Under the pieces are notes generated by a model. The model saw nothing but the letters and a program-made list of their open reading frames with translations. It ran no database searches and was not told where the DNA came from. From assembly GCA_040905885.1 (NCBI GenBank), contig JBBDQR010000176.1, positions 1 to 15,123 of the forward strand: 15,123 nucleotides of DNA, written 5' to 3'. The first letter of the stretch is position 1, and every line of letters starts with the position of its first letter. Positions 1-5,662 of the stretch are shown here, one piece after another. This DNA is from JACVRU01 sp040905885. Its GTDB lineage: Bacteria > Actinomycetota > Thermoleophilia > Gaiellales > Gaiellaceae. A program made the position numbers and the translations under genes.

Positions 1-320
1 CGCTCGAGCTCGGGCGAGAGGCCCTCGGCGAGGGGGGCCTCCTCGGCGGCACGCTCCCCGAGCGCGTACTCGGCCTCGCGGCGCCGCCGGCGCTTCTCGG
101 CGCGGAAGTGGTCGAGCGCCGTCGTGCGCGCGACCTGGCAGAGCCAGGTCTTGACGCTGCCCTTGCGGGCGTCGTAGCGGCTCCAGAGGCGCAGCGCCCG
201 CTCGAAGGCGTCGCCGGTCAGCTCCTCGGCGAGCCCGCGGTCGTGCGTGAGGTAGACGAGATAGCCGTACACGTCGTCGAGGTGCTCCTCTGCCGCTTGA
301 GCGAAGGTCACGTCGTCCAT
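1..320 (-). CDS. ECF-type RNA polymerase sigma factor, N-terminal part (runs off the left edge)
   Basis: Reading the minus strand from the ATG at 318-320 gives 106 codons before the window ends. The protein begins MDDVTFAQAAEEHLDDVYGY and contains a sigma-70 region 2 pattern: a helix with LVYLTHDRGLAEELTGDAF, then ERALRLWSRYD, then VKTWLCQVARTTALDHFRAEKRRRR. This matches the core-RNAP and -10 binding region of extracytoplasmic-function sigma factors. Region 4 (-35 recognition) would lie beyond the window, so the gene is partial and its group cannot be assigned. It starts 22 bp after the stop of the metallophosphoesterase gene and is probably the last visible member of the same transcript. No strong Shine-Dalgarno precedes the ATG. 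No anti-sigma factor gene is seen inside the window. Confidence 0.88.
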   Translation of the reverse strand, partial: MDDVTFAQAAEEHLDDVYGYLVYLTHDRGLAEELTGDAFERALRLWSRYDARKGSVKTWLCQVARTTALDHFRAEKRRRRREAEYALGERAAEEAPLAEGLSPELE

Positions 321-342
321 ACGCCGCCGACCCACGCGTCTG

Positions 343-1125
343 TCACCGGCAAGCGGCGCCGCCGGCGTCCCGGTAGCGGCCCGCGACGGGGACGAAGCGC
401 CAGGAGTAGCCCTCGGGCCGCAGGCTCAGCGCGAGCAGGCCGTAGCTCAAGGTCTGCGCCGCGCGACTGCCCGCGAGCCGCCGGACGACCGCGTAGAGGC
501 TTCGCCCGCCGGTGCCGACGACGAACTGGCGGATCCCTCCGGACGGCGCGAAGCGCTCGTAGTGGTGGTCGTGCCCAGCGAGGTACACGTCCACGCCGCC
601 CGCGCTCATGATCCGCCAGAGCGCCGCGAGCGTCCGGTCGCTGCCGTGGACGCCGGAGCTGAAGCGCGGGTGGTGCGCGTACGCGAGCGTGCAACGCGCG
701 GGATGCTCCGCCAGGTCGGCGCGCAGCCAGCGCGCCTGCGGCGAGTCGGGCCCGCAGCCGCCGGCCGGCCCGCAGTTCGAGTTCAGCACGACGACGTGCC
801 AGTCGCCGAGCTCGTAGCTGTACCACTGCGGCACGCGGAAGTAGGCGAAGTAGCCGCGCGCGCCGGGCGTCAGGTACTCGTGGTTCCCGACCGCCGGGCG
901 GATCCGCGCCTTGTGGCGCGACCAGGAGAAGCAGCGCCGGAACTCGTCGGCGCTTCCCCGCTCGTAGACCGAGTCCCCGAGCAGCGCGATCGTGCCCGGC
1001 AGCCGGTCGAGCAGCAGCGCGGTCGCCTCGTCCCCGGTCGACCGGCACGAGGCGACGTCGCCCGCGGCGACGAGCGGGACGGACGGAGTGGCGAGGGCGA
1101 TCAGCGCCGCGGCGACGGCGAGCAC
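343..1125 (-). CDS. Purple-acid-phosphatase-like metallophosphoesterase, probably exported or membrane-anchored
   Basis: This 260-residue protein has the calcineurin-like metallophosphoesterase motifs in order: AAGDVAS (about 20-26, first metal Asp), LLGDSVYERGS (about 48-58, GDxxY type), GNHEY (about 80-84), AYAHHPRFSSG (about 148-158) and AGHDHHYERF (about 183-192). The GD..Y, GNHE and GHDHHYER arrangement is typical of purple acid phosphatase-like enzymes that hydrolyse phosphomonoesters with a two-metal centre. The first 15 or so residues (LAVAAALIALATPS) are hydrophobic and lead straight into the first beta strand, suggesting a short signal or anchor without a clear positive N-region. 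The GTG at 1125 is the chosen start because an in-frame TAG, the stop of the upstream HD-GYP gene, lies only 9 nt before it. The substrate is unknown. Confidence 0.87.
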   Translation of the reverse strand: MLAVAAALIALATPSVPLVAAGDVASCRSTGDEATALLLDRLPGTIALLGDSVYERGSADEFRRCFSWSRHKARIRPAVGNHEYLTPGARGYFAYFRVPQWYSYELGDWHVVVLNSNCGPAGGCGPDSPQARWLRADLAEHPARCTLAYAHHPRFSSGVHGSDRTLAALWRIMSAGGVDVYLAGHDHHYERFAPSGGIRQFVVGTGGRSLYAVVRRLAGSRAAQTLSYGLLALSLRPEGYSWRFVPVAGRYRDAGGAACR

Positions 1126-1134
1126 GCCGACAGG

Positions 1135-2517
1135 CTAGACGGCCAGTGCCTGAGGGGTGCGGCCGAGAACCTGCTCGAGCGCGGCGACGCAGCGATGGTC
1201 GAAGAGCGTCCCCGCCTCGTTCCGCAGGTAGGCGAGCGCGCGCGTGTCGTCCCAAGCAGGGCGGTACACGCGCGGCGAGATGAGCGCGTCGTAGACGTCG
1301 CAGACGGCGAGGATCCTCGCCTCGAACGGCATCGTCCGGCCGAGCCCGCGCGGGTAGCCGGTGCCGTTCAGCCGCTCGTGGTGGTCGAGCACGAGGCGCC
1401 GGACGCGGGTGGGGAAGCCGAGCTCGCCGAGCAGGCGCTCGCCCCGCTCCGGGTGGCGGCGGATCTCCTCGAACTCCTCGTCGAGCGGACCGGGCTTGGC
1501 GAGGATCTCGTGCGGGATCGAGAGCTTCCCGACGTCGTGGAGGAGCCCGCCCGTGGCCAGGTCGCGGAGCTTGATCGCCGGCAGCCCGAGCGCCTCGCCG
1601 AGCTGGACCGCGAGCAGCGCGACGCGGCGCGTGTGACCCTCCGTGTACGAGTCCTTCTCCGCCAGCTGCTCGAGCAGCCCGTGGACGTCGCTGCCGAGGT
1701 ACGCCTCCTCCGCGACGACGAGGTCGACGCCGCTGAGGTCGCCGAGCAGCGGCCGCGACTGGGCCTGTCTGCGCAGGTCGAGCGTGACGGGGATGCCGAC
1801 GAGCGCGATGCCGACGATCTCGAACAGGTGCCCGAGCCACCAGCCGAGCTGCGTGAAGTCGAGGACGAGCGCGCCCACGAGCGCGGCGCCCAGCCAGACC
1901 GTGCCGACGGCGACGAGCAGGTCGCCGCGGCGCCGGCCGAGCAGGAACGTCCGTGTCGCCCGGAAGGCGAGCAGCGCGAAGAAGGCGAGGCCGACGCCCA
2001 GGAGCGCGAGCGCAGCCGGGCTCGACGGGGACGGGACGTCGGGGATCAGCGACGGAGCCGCGAGGCCGACGGCGCCGAGCGTGACGATCCCGGTGACGAG
2101 GAGGACCTGGAGCCCGAGCAGGAGCCGGATGCCGAGCGGCCCGCGCAGGCCCGGCAGCGCCGCCAGGGCGAGCACCGCGCCGCCCACGGGCAGGGTCGCC
2201 GCGCCGCTGAAGGCGACGACGCCGTTGTAGCCGACGAGGATCCCGGGTGTCGCGGCGCCGTGGACGGCGAGGAGCGCCGCCATGGCTGCGAAGGCCGTGC
2301 CCGCGAGGACGGAGCGCGGATCGTGCCGGCGGGCGCCGACGACGGAGAGGGCGATGCCCGCGGCCGTGGCCGCGAGCGCGGTGCCGCCGACGGCGGCGAA
2401 GTGGACGGAGCCGGACAGGCCGGCCTGATCCCGCCCGAAGAAGTGGAGCAGGCCCGGGGGGACGATCGCGAACGCGGCGGCTGCGGCGAGCGGCCGTGCG
2501 AGACGGTCGAGACTCAC
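1135..2517 (-). CDS. Membrane protein with C-terminal HD-GYP domain (probable cyclic-di-GMP phosphodiesterase family)
   Basis: This 460-residue protein has two halves. Residues 1-250 hold about seven or eight hydrophobic segments (for example around 36-60, 70-90, 95-121, 130-155, 166-186, 198-220 and 228-247), so this half is an integral membrane module that I do not recognise as a named sensor. Residues about 285-455 form an HD-GYP domain: YTEGHTRRVA, LLHDVGK with HD at 327-328, HHERLNGTGYP at 379-389, and CDVYDAL near 406-411. HD-GYP proteins commonly hydrolyse cyclic di-GMP with a two- or three-metal site. The GYP motif here reads NGTGYP, where many members have DGTGYP. The start is a GTG at 2517, 42 bp after the stop of cofE, and the stop lies 9 nt before the phosphoesterase start, so all three are probably co-transcribed. 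The ligand or signal of the membrane half cannot be told. Confidence 0.9.
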   Translation of the reverse strand: MSLDRLARPLAAAAAFAIVPPGLLHFFGRDQAGLSGSVHFAAVGGTALAATAAGIALSVVGARRHDPRSVLAGTAFAAMAALLAVHGAATPGILVGYNGVVAFSGAATLPVGGAVLALAALPGLRGPLGIRLLLGLQVLLVTGIVTLGAVGLAAPSLIPDVPSPSSPAALALLGVGLAFFALLAFRATRTFLLGRRRGDLLVAVGTVWLGAALVGALVLDFTQLGWWLGHLFEIVGIALVGIPVTLDLRRQAQSRPLLGDLSGVDLVVAEEAYLGSDVHGLLEQLAEKDSYTEGHTRRVALLAVQLGEALGLPAIKLRDLATGGLLHDVGKLSIPHEILAKPGPLDEEFEEIRRHPERGERLLGELGFPTRVRRLVLDHHERLNGTGYPRGLGRTMPFEARILAVCDVYDALISPRVYRPAWDDTRALAYLRNEAGTLFDHRCVAALEQVLGRTPQALAV

Positions 2518-2559
2518 TGGGGCGATATCGGCCGGTGGCGCGCGGTACCTGAGGGCTGA

Positions 2560-3294
2560 CTAGCGAAAGAGATCGCGGTCCGACGGCATCACGAGCTCGC
2601 CGGCGGTCCCGTCGCCCCTCAGGTCGAGCCCGCGCACGATCGCCGCCGGAATGCCGCTCGTCTTGCCCATGACGAGCTGGGCCGCGCCGGCGATCTCGTC
2701 CGCCACCGCGATCATCGTCGCGTGGAGCTCGTAGCCGACGGGATCGCGTACGCCGGTGAGGTCGAGCAGCACGGGGACACCGGCCGCGCCGATCGCGACG
2801 TCCGTGGTGCCCTGGCGCCAGGCGCGGCCGAAGGAGTCCGTGACGAGCACGCCGACGTCCCGCCCGCTCAGCTCGCGCAGGCGCGCGCGGAGCGCGGCCG
2901 CGGACGCGTCGGGGTCGAGCGGCAGGAGGACGATCTGCCCGGGGGCGGGCGCGTTCGAGGCGTCGACTCCTGCCGAGGCGCAGACGAAGCCGTGCCGCGT
3001 CTCGGCGATCACGAACCCGCCCCGCCGCCGCACGATCCGGACGGCCTCGTCGAGCACGGCCTGCACGTGGCGGGCGTCGCGGCCGTCCGCCGCGGCGATC
3101 TCGCGCGCAGCCGACGACACGTCGATCGCGTCGAGCTCGAGCACGCGCCCCTCCGCCTTCGAGATCACCTTCTGCGCGACGACGACGACGTCCCCGTCCT
3201 CGAGCTCGGCGGCGCCCGCGATCAGATCGCCGAGGTCGTCTCCCTCGGCGATCTCCGGCAGGCCCGTCACCGGAAGAACCCGGAGACCGGTCAC
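2560..3294 (-). CDS. cofE: Coenzyme F420-0:L-glutamate ligase, single-domain CofE form
   Basis: The 244-residue product matches the CofE family, which adds glutamate residues to F420-0 using GTP. Visible family features are the N-terminal VTGLPEIAEGDDLGDLI, then GDVVVVAQKVISKAEGR, the strand FVIAETRHGFVCASAGVDASN, the core VLVTDSFGRAWRQGTTDVAIG, and LVMGKTSGIPAAIVRG near the C-terminus. I chose the GTG at 3294, preceded by GAAGGG, because the protein then begins directly at the usual first strand (TGLRVLPVTGL). Opening at the GTG at 3333 would add 13 alanine-rich residues of no recognisable family character. Actinobacterial FbiB usually carries a second, nitroreductase-like FMN domain that reduces dehydro-F420-0. 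It is absent here, so the protein is the archaeal-style short form. It is the fourth F420 gene of the operon but is separated from npdG by a 120-bp spacer containing an assembly gap. Confidence 0.95.
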   Translation of the reverse strand: MTGLRVLPVTGLPEIAEGDDLGDLIAGAAELEDGDVVVVAQKVISKAEGRVLELDAIDVSSAAREIAAADGRDARHVQAVLDEAVRIVRRRGGFVIAETRHGFVCASAGVDASNAPAPGQIVLLPLDPDASAAALRARLRELSGRDVGVLVTDSFGRAWRQGTTDVAIGAAGVPVLLDLTGVRDPVGYELHATMIAVADEIAGAAQLVMGKTSGIPAAIVRGLDLRGDGTAGELVMPSDRDLFR

Positions 3295-3355
3295 GTGGCG
3301 CCCTTCGGTCGACGCCGCGACCGCCGCCTGCACTCGGAAGGGACGCGTGACGCCC

Positions 3356-3413
3356 GTGGGGGGACCAATGGTTTCCCCCCNNNNNNNNNNGGGGCAACCT
3401 TGGGTGCCCCCAC
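3356..3413. repeat. Nested palindrome flanking the assembly gap, between npdG and cofE
   Basis: The 25 bases left of the gap begin GTGGGGGGACC and end in a run of C. The 23 bases right of it begin GGGGCAACC and end GCCCCCAC. Reverse-complementing the right block and aligning it with the left gives 19 of 23 identical positions, so the two blocks are inverted copies of one unit. Each block is also a hairpin on its own: GGGGCA pairs with TGCCCC on the right, and a G run pairs with a C run on the left. The right block begins 1 nt beyond the npdG stop codon in the direction of transcription. No T-run follows, so it does not look like a classical intrinsic terminator. Confidence 0.7.
3381..3390. 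other. Assembly gap (10 N)
   Basis: Ten consecutive N separate a C run from a G run in the middle of the npdG-cofE spacer. A fixed run of ten suggests a placeholder rather than a measured length, so the true spacer length is unknown. Strong self-complementary GC-rich sequence on both sides is a plausible reason why the assembly broke here. Confidence 0.95.
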
Positions 3414-3414
3414 G

Positions 3415-4077
3415 CTAGATGCCGGTGACGCGCACGCCGGCGTGGCCCTTGTAGCGCTTGTTCAGGTTCACGATCACCGCCGTCAGCCCCTCGAGCGCGC
3501 GCGCGCTCGCGAGCGGCCCGGCGTCGAGCGCGCGGCCGCCGACGAGCCGGGAGGCGAGCTCGAGCGCGAGGCGCTTCGCGTCGGGGTCGTCGCCGCAGAC
3601 GAGCGCGTCCTCGTCGGGAGCCTCCTCGCCCCCGAGCGTTGCCGCGGCGAGCGAGTGGAGGCCGGCGACCACGGGCCCCGGCACGGCGTCGGCGACCCGC
3701 TCGGCGAGTGAGCGCGCCTCGGGCGACGGCAGCACGCCCCGGTCGCTGAAGGTGAGCTCGCTGCCGACGCAGAGCAGGGGCGTGTCCCCGATCGCCTCCG
3801 CGTGCCGCGCGGCCGTCTCGAGCGCCGCGTCGGCCCTCACGGCGAGCACGGCGAGGTCGGCGCCGGCGAGCGCCTCCTCGTTCGTGGTGCCCTCCACGCC
3901 GAGCTCCGCGGCTACCTCCCGCCCACGCTCGGCGTCCCGCGAGCCGACGACGACGTCGATCCCCGCCTCGCGCAGCCGGACCGCGAGCGCGCGGCCGAAG
4001 CTGCCCGTGCCGCCGAGGAGGGCGACCCTGATTTTCGGGGCCCCCGGGAAATGCGCAGCATTTTCCGGGGTGGTCAT
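3415..4077 (-). CDS. npdG: NADPH-dependent F420 reductase (F420:NADP oxidoreductase)
   Basis: The 220-residue product is a Rossmann enzyme of the Fno/Npd family, which transfers hydride between NADP(H) and F420. Visible signs are KIRVALLGGTGSFGRALAVRL (residues about 15-35, dinucleotide-binding loop), VVGSRDAERG (NADP-type loop with S and R after the second strand), ADLAVLAVR, VVAGLHSLAAATLGG, ALVCGDDPDAKRLA, the family signature LDAGPLASARALEGLTAVIVNLN, and a C-terminus ending KRYKGHAGVRVTGI. The ATG at 4077 overlaps the cofD stop as ATGA. There is no later start before the first beta strand, so the initial residues MTTPENAAHFPGAP must come entirely from the 46-bp repeat. Archaeal relatives begin directly at the strand MRVALLGG, making this a repeat-derived N-terminal extension. 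The neighbours are all F420 genes. Confidence 0.94.
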   Translation of the reverse strand: MTTPENAAHFPGAPKIRVALLGGTGSFGRALAVRLREAGIDVVVGSRDAERGREVAAELGVEGTTNEEALAGADLAVLAVRADAALETAARHAEAIGDTPLLCVGSELTFSDRGVLPSPEARSLAERVADAVPGPVVAGLHSLAAATLGGEEAPDEDALVCGDDPDAKRLALELASRLVGGRALDAGPLASARALEGLTAVIVNLNKRYKGHAGVRVTGI

Positions 4078-4081
4078 GCCG
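4036..4081. repeat. 46-bp palindrome-bearing direct repeat, copy A (cofD/npdG junction)
   Basis: This stretch is identical over 46 bases to 4994-5039 and lies exactly 958 bp from it in the same orientation. It contains a 13-bp stem with one mismatch (CCCCGGGAAATGC and GCATTTTCCGGGG) around a 3-nt loop, plus the perfect palindrome GGGGCCCC. In the mRNA sense it reads CGGC-ATG followed by 13 further sense codons. Here the GCATGA motif closes cofD (Ala-stop) and the ATG opens npdG, whose frame then runs through the whole repeat. Confidence 0.93.
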
Positions 4082-4991
4082 GAATCGAGAGCGCGGCCTC
4101 GGCCAGCCTGCGGCGCGCATCGGCGTCGGTCATCAGCGTCCGGGTGACGATCGGGCGGACCTCGAGCCCGTCGAGATCGTCCGCGTCGGACTCGTCGACG
4201 ACGAGCGCGTCGATCAGCCCCTCGTAGCAGGCCGCGACGTGCGCGGGGGAGGTGCCGCCGGCGAGCCGGGCGAGCATCCGGTCGGCGGGCCCCTTCACCG
4301 CCCGCCCGCCGACGAGCGGGCTGACCGCGATGCAGGGCACGCGGCGTTCGGCGAGGACGGCACGGATCTCGGCGACCGCGAGGATCGGCCAGATGCTGAC
4401 GTGCGGGTTGCTGGGAGCGATGAGCAGCAGCTCCGCCTGCTCGAGCGCGTCCACCACGCCGGGCGCGGCGCGAGCGGTCTCGGCGCCTTCGAAGCGGAAG
4501 CCGTCGGGCTCGTCGCGATGGCCGCGCGCGACGAACCACTCCTGGAAGTCGAAGACGCCTGCGGCAGTCTCGACGTAGGTGCGGAGCGGGTCGTCGGTCG
4601 CAGGGAGAATGCGCGTCCGGACGCCGAGCGCGGCGGCGAGGCGGGCCGTGACCGCGGAGAGCGGCTCGCCCGCGCGGAGCGCCTGCGTGCGCACGAGGTG
4701 GAGGCCGAGGTCGCGGTCGCCGAGGCGGAACCAGTCCTCGCCGCCGAGCGCGGTCACCGTCTCGAGGGCCTGCCAGCTCTCGCCCGCGCGGCCCCAGCCC
4801 CGCTCCTCGTCGTTCATGCCGGCGAGCGCGTAGAGGACGGAGTCGAGGTCGGGCGAGACGTGCACGCCGAGCACCTCGAGGTCGTCGCCGACGTTGACGA
4901 CCACCGTCACGTCGGCGGGATCGAGCGTCTCGGCGAGCGCCCGGACGAAGCGGGCGCCGCCGACGCCGCCGGAGAGGACCGTCACCTTCAT
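4074..4991 (-). CDS. cofD: 2-phospho-L-lactate (or PEP-type) transferase CofD/FbiA of F420 biosynthesis
   Basis: The 305-residue protein transfers the (phospho)lactyl or enolpyruvyl group from the guanylylated donor made by CofC onto Fo, giving F420-0 or its dehydro form. It shows the family landmarks: VLSGGVGGARF (5-15), VVNVGDDLEVLGVHVSPDLDS (31-51), the WFRLGDRDLG stretch (87-96), IAPSNPHVSIWPIL (191-204), VSPLVGGRAVKGPADRML (223-240), and VDESDADDL near 265-273. The length is normal for the family. The start ATG at 4989-4991 overlaps, as ATGA, the stop of a 15-codon reading frame carried by repeat copy B, and no Shine-Dalgarno is visible. The stop overlaps the npdG start as ATGA. Translation of this gene therefore looks coupled on both sides. 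Confidence 0.96.
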   Translation of the reverse strand: MKVTVLSGGVGGARFVRALAETLDPADVTVVVNVGDDLEVLGVHVSPDLDSVLYALAGMNDEERGWGRAGESWQALETVTALGGEDWFRLGDRDLGLHLVRTQALRAGEPLSAVTARLAAALGVRTRILPATDDPLRTYVETAAGVFDFQEWFVARGHRDEPDGFRFEGAETARAAPGVVDALEQAELLLIAPSNPHVSIWPILAVAEIRAVLAERRVPCIAVSPLVGGRAVKGPADRMLARLAGGTSPAHVAACYEGLIDALVVDESDADDLDGLEVRPIVTRTLMTDADARRRLAEAALSIPA

Positions 4992-5035
4992 ACCGGGGCC
5001 CCCGGGAAATGCGCAGCATTTTCCGGGGTGGTCAT
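4988..5035 (-). CDS. Possible 15-codon upstream reading frame (uORF) encoded by repeat copy B
   Basis: The ATG within repeat copy B at 5033-5035 overlaps the cofC stop as ATGA. It opens a frame reading MTTPENAAHFPGAPV and then TGA. That TGA overlaps the cofD ATG, again as ATGA. The frame therefore bridges the cofC-cofD spacer with an overlap at each end, an arrangement that would let ribosomes terminate and reinitiate twice. The first 14 residues are identical to those of NpdG. I see the frame directly; that it is translated is inference. Confidence 0.45.
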   Translation of the reverse strand: MTTPENAAHFPGAPV

Positions 5036-5039
5036 GCCG
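4994..5039. repeat. 46-bp palindrome-bearing direct repeat, copy B (cofC/cofD junction)
   Basis: This is identical base for base to 4036-4081. Its GCATGA motif supplies the last Ala codon and the stop of cofC, in the same frame in which copy A closes cofD. The repeat-borne ATG opens only a short frame here, because the sequence just past the repeat (GTATGA in mRNA sense) contains a TGA that overlaps the true cofD start. The 13-bp hairpin lies a few bases upstream of the cofD ATG in the mRNA and could affect initiation. Confidence 0.93.
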
Positions 5040-5637
5040 AGAGGCCGAGCGTGGCGATGGCCGTCTGCGTGCGCGGGCCGGCCCGAAGGGAGACGCGCCG
5101 GATGTCGGCCAACGTGTCGACGTCGTCCGCGAGCGAGGGGATCACCGCCGCCACCGCGTCCACGCCGAGGTCGGCGGCGCGCTCCTTGAACCGGTCGGCG
5201 CTGCCTGGGCCGTAAAGCGGGGCGAAGAGGCCCGGGTCGTCGAGCGCAAGCGCGTTCGTCGTCCCGTCGGAGGCCTGGACGAACGCGAAGCCGCCTGGCG
5301 GCGCGGCCGCGGCGAGGGCGCGCAGGTCGTGCGGGACGACGCAGGGGACATCCGCGTTGACGACCAGCGCCGTCTCCCCGTCGACCTCCGTCAGCCCGGC
5401 GGCGACGGCCGGCCCCTGGCCCCCGCCTGGATCCTCGACCGTCTTCGCCCCGAGCTCCCGCGACAGTCCCGCTCCCGCCTCGTCCGCGGTGACGACCACG
5501 GTGGGCCCGACAACGACGCAGGCGGCGAGCACGTCGCCGAGCATCGCGAGCGCGAGCTCCTCGCGGGCCCGCTCGGGGAGCGGCTCGAGCCGCTCCTTGC
5601 CGCCCGCGCCGCGGAAGGGAACGACGATTGCAGCCAT
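5032..5637 (-). CDS. cofC: 2-phospho-L-lactate / phosphoenolpyruvate guanylyltransferase CofC/FbiD
   Basis: The 201-residue protein is a small nucleotidyltransferase of the CofC family, which joins GTP with 2-phospholactate (or with PEP, as known for actinobacterial FbiD) to make the donor for CofD. Visible landmarks are AAIVVPFRGAGGKERLEPL (GxxKERL nucleotide loop, residues about 2-20), PTVVVTADEAG, GGGQGPAVAAGL, ALVVNADVPCVVPHDL (the metal Asp), SDGTTNALAL, LYGPGSADRFKERAADLG, and a C-terminal DVDTLADI. I chose the ATG at 5637 because the family begins within a few residues of this strand. Opening upstream at 5682 would overlap the divergent polX start. It is the first gene of the leftward operon, and its stop lies inside repeat copy B. 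Confidence 0.93.
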   Translation of the reverse strand: MAAIVVPFRGAGGKERLEPLPERAREELALAMLGDVLAACVVVGPTVVVTADEAGAGLSRELGAKTVEDPGGGQGPAVAAGLTEVDGETALVVNADVPCVVPHDLRALAAAAPPGGFAFVQASDGTTNALALDDPGLFAPLYGPGSADRFKERAADLGVDAVAAVIPSLADDVDTLADIRRVSLRAGPRTQTAIATLGLSA

Positions 5638-5647
5638 CTCTCGGAGG

Positions 5648-5653
5648 AGACTA
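5648..5653 (-). promoter_or_regulatory. cofC: Possible -10 element (TAGTCT) for cofC
   Basis: On the minus strand TAGTCT lies 10 nt before the cofC ATG within a 25-bp divergent spacer, and matches the actinobacterial TANNNT pattern. No convincing -35 was seen. Two other spacers here carry the related TAGACT 10-11 nt before an ATG, which raises confidence slightly. Such spacing would give a nearly leaderless transcript. On the plus strand the same bases lie in GAGACTA, 10 nt before the polX ATG. Confidence 0.35.
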
Positions 5654-5662
5654 CCCCGGACG

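Noticed and set aside
562..2559. A long plus-strand open frame antisense to the phosphoesterase and HD-GYP genes
   Set aside because: Its composition is low-complexity (Glu, Arg, Ala) with no domain features, while the opposite strand carries two clear families.
3292..3333. Longer cofE starting at the GTG at 3333
   Set aside because: The added residues are alanine-rich without family character, and a GTG with a GAAGGG motif stands directly before the conserved first strand.
3391..3413. Hairpin after the npdG stop as an intrinsic terminator
   Set aside because: It lacks a U-tract on the npdG strand, and the downstream cofE belongs to the same pathway, so read-through is more likely. It remains possible that it weakens expression of cofE.
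308..4120. A very long minus-strand open frame (over 1200 codons) running through the F420 operon and the gap
   Set aside because: It is Arg- and Pro-dominated, crosses the N run, and lies over five recognisable genes in other frames. Long open frames are expected by chance in DNA this rich in GC.
4036..5039. The two identical 46-bp repeats as part of a CRISPR array
   Set aside because: There are only two copies, 958 bp apart, with a complete cofD gene between them and no spacers or cas genes.
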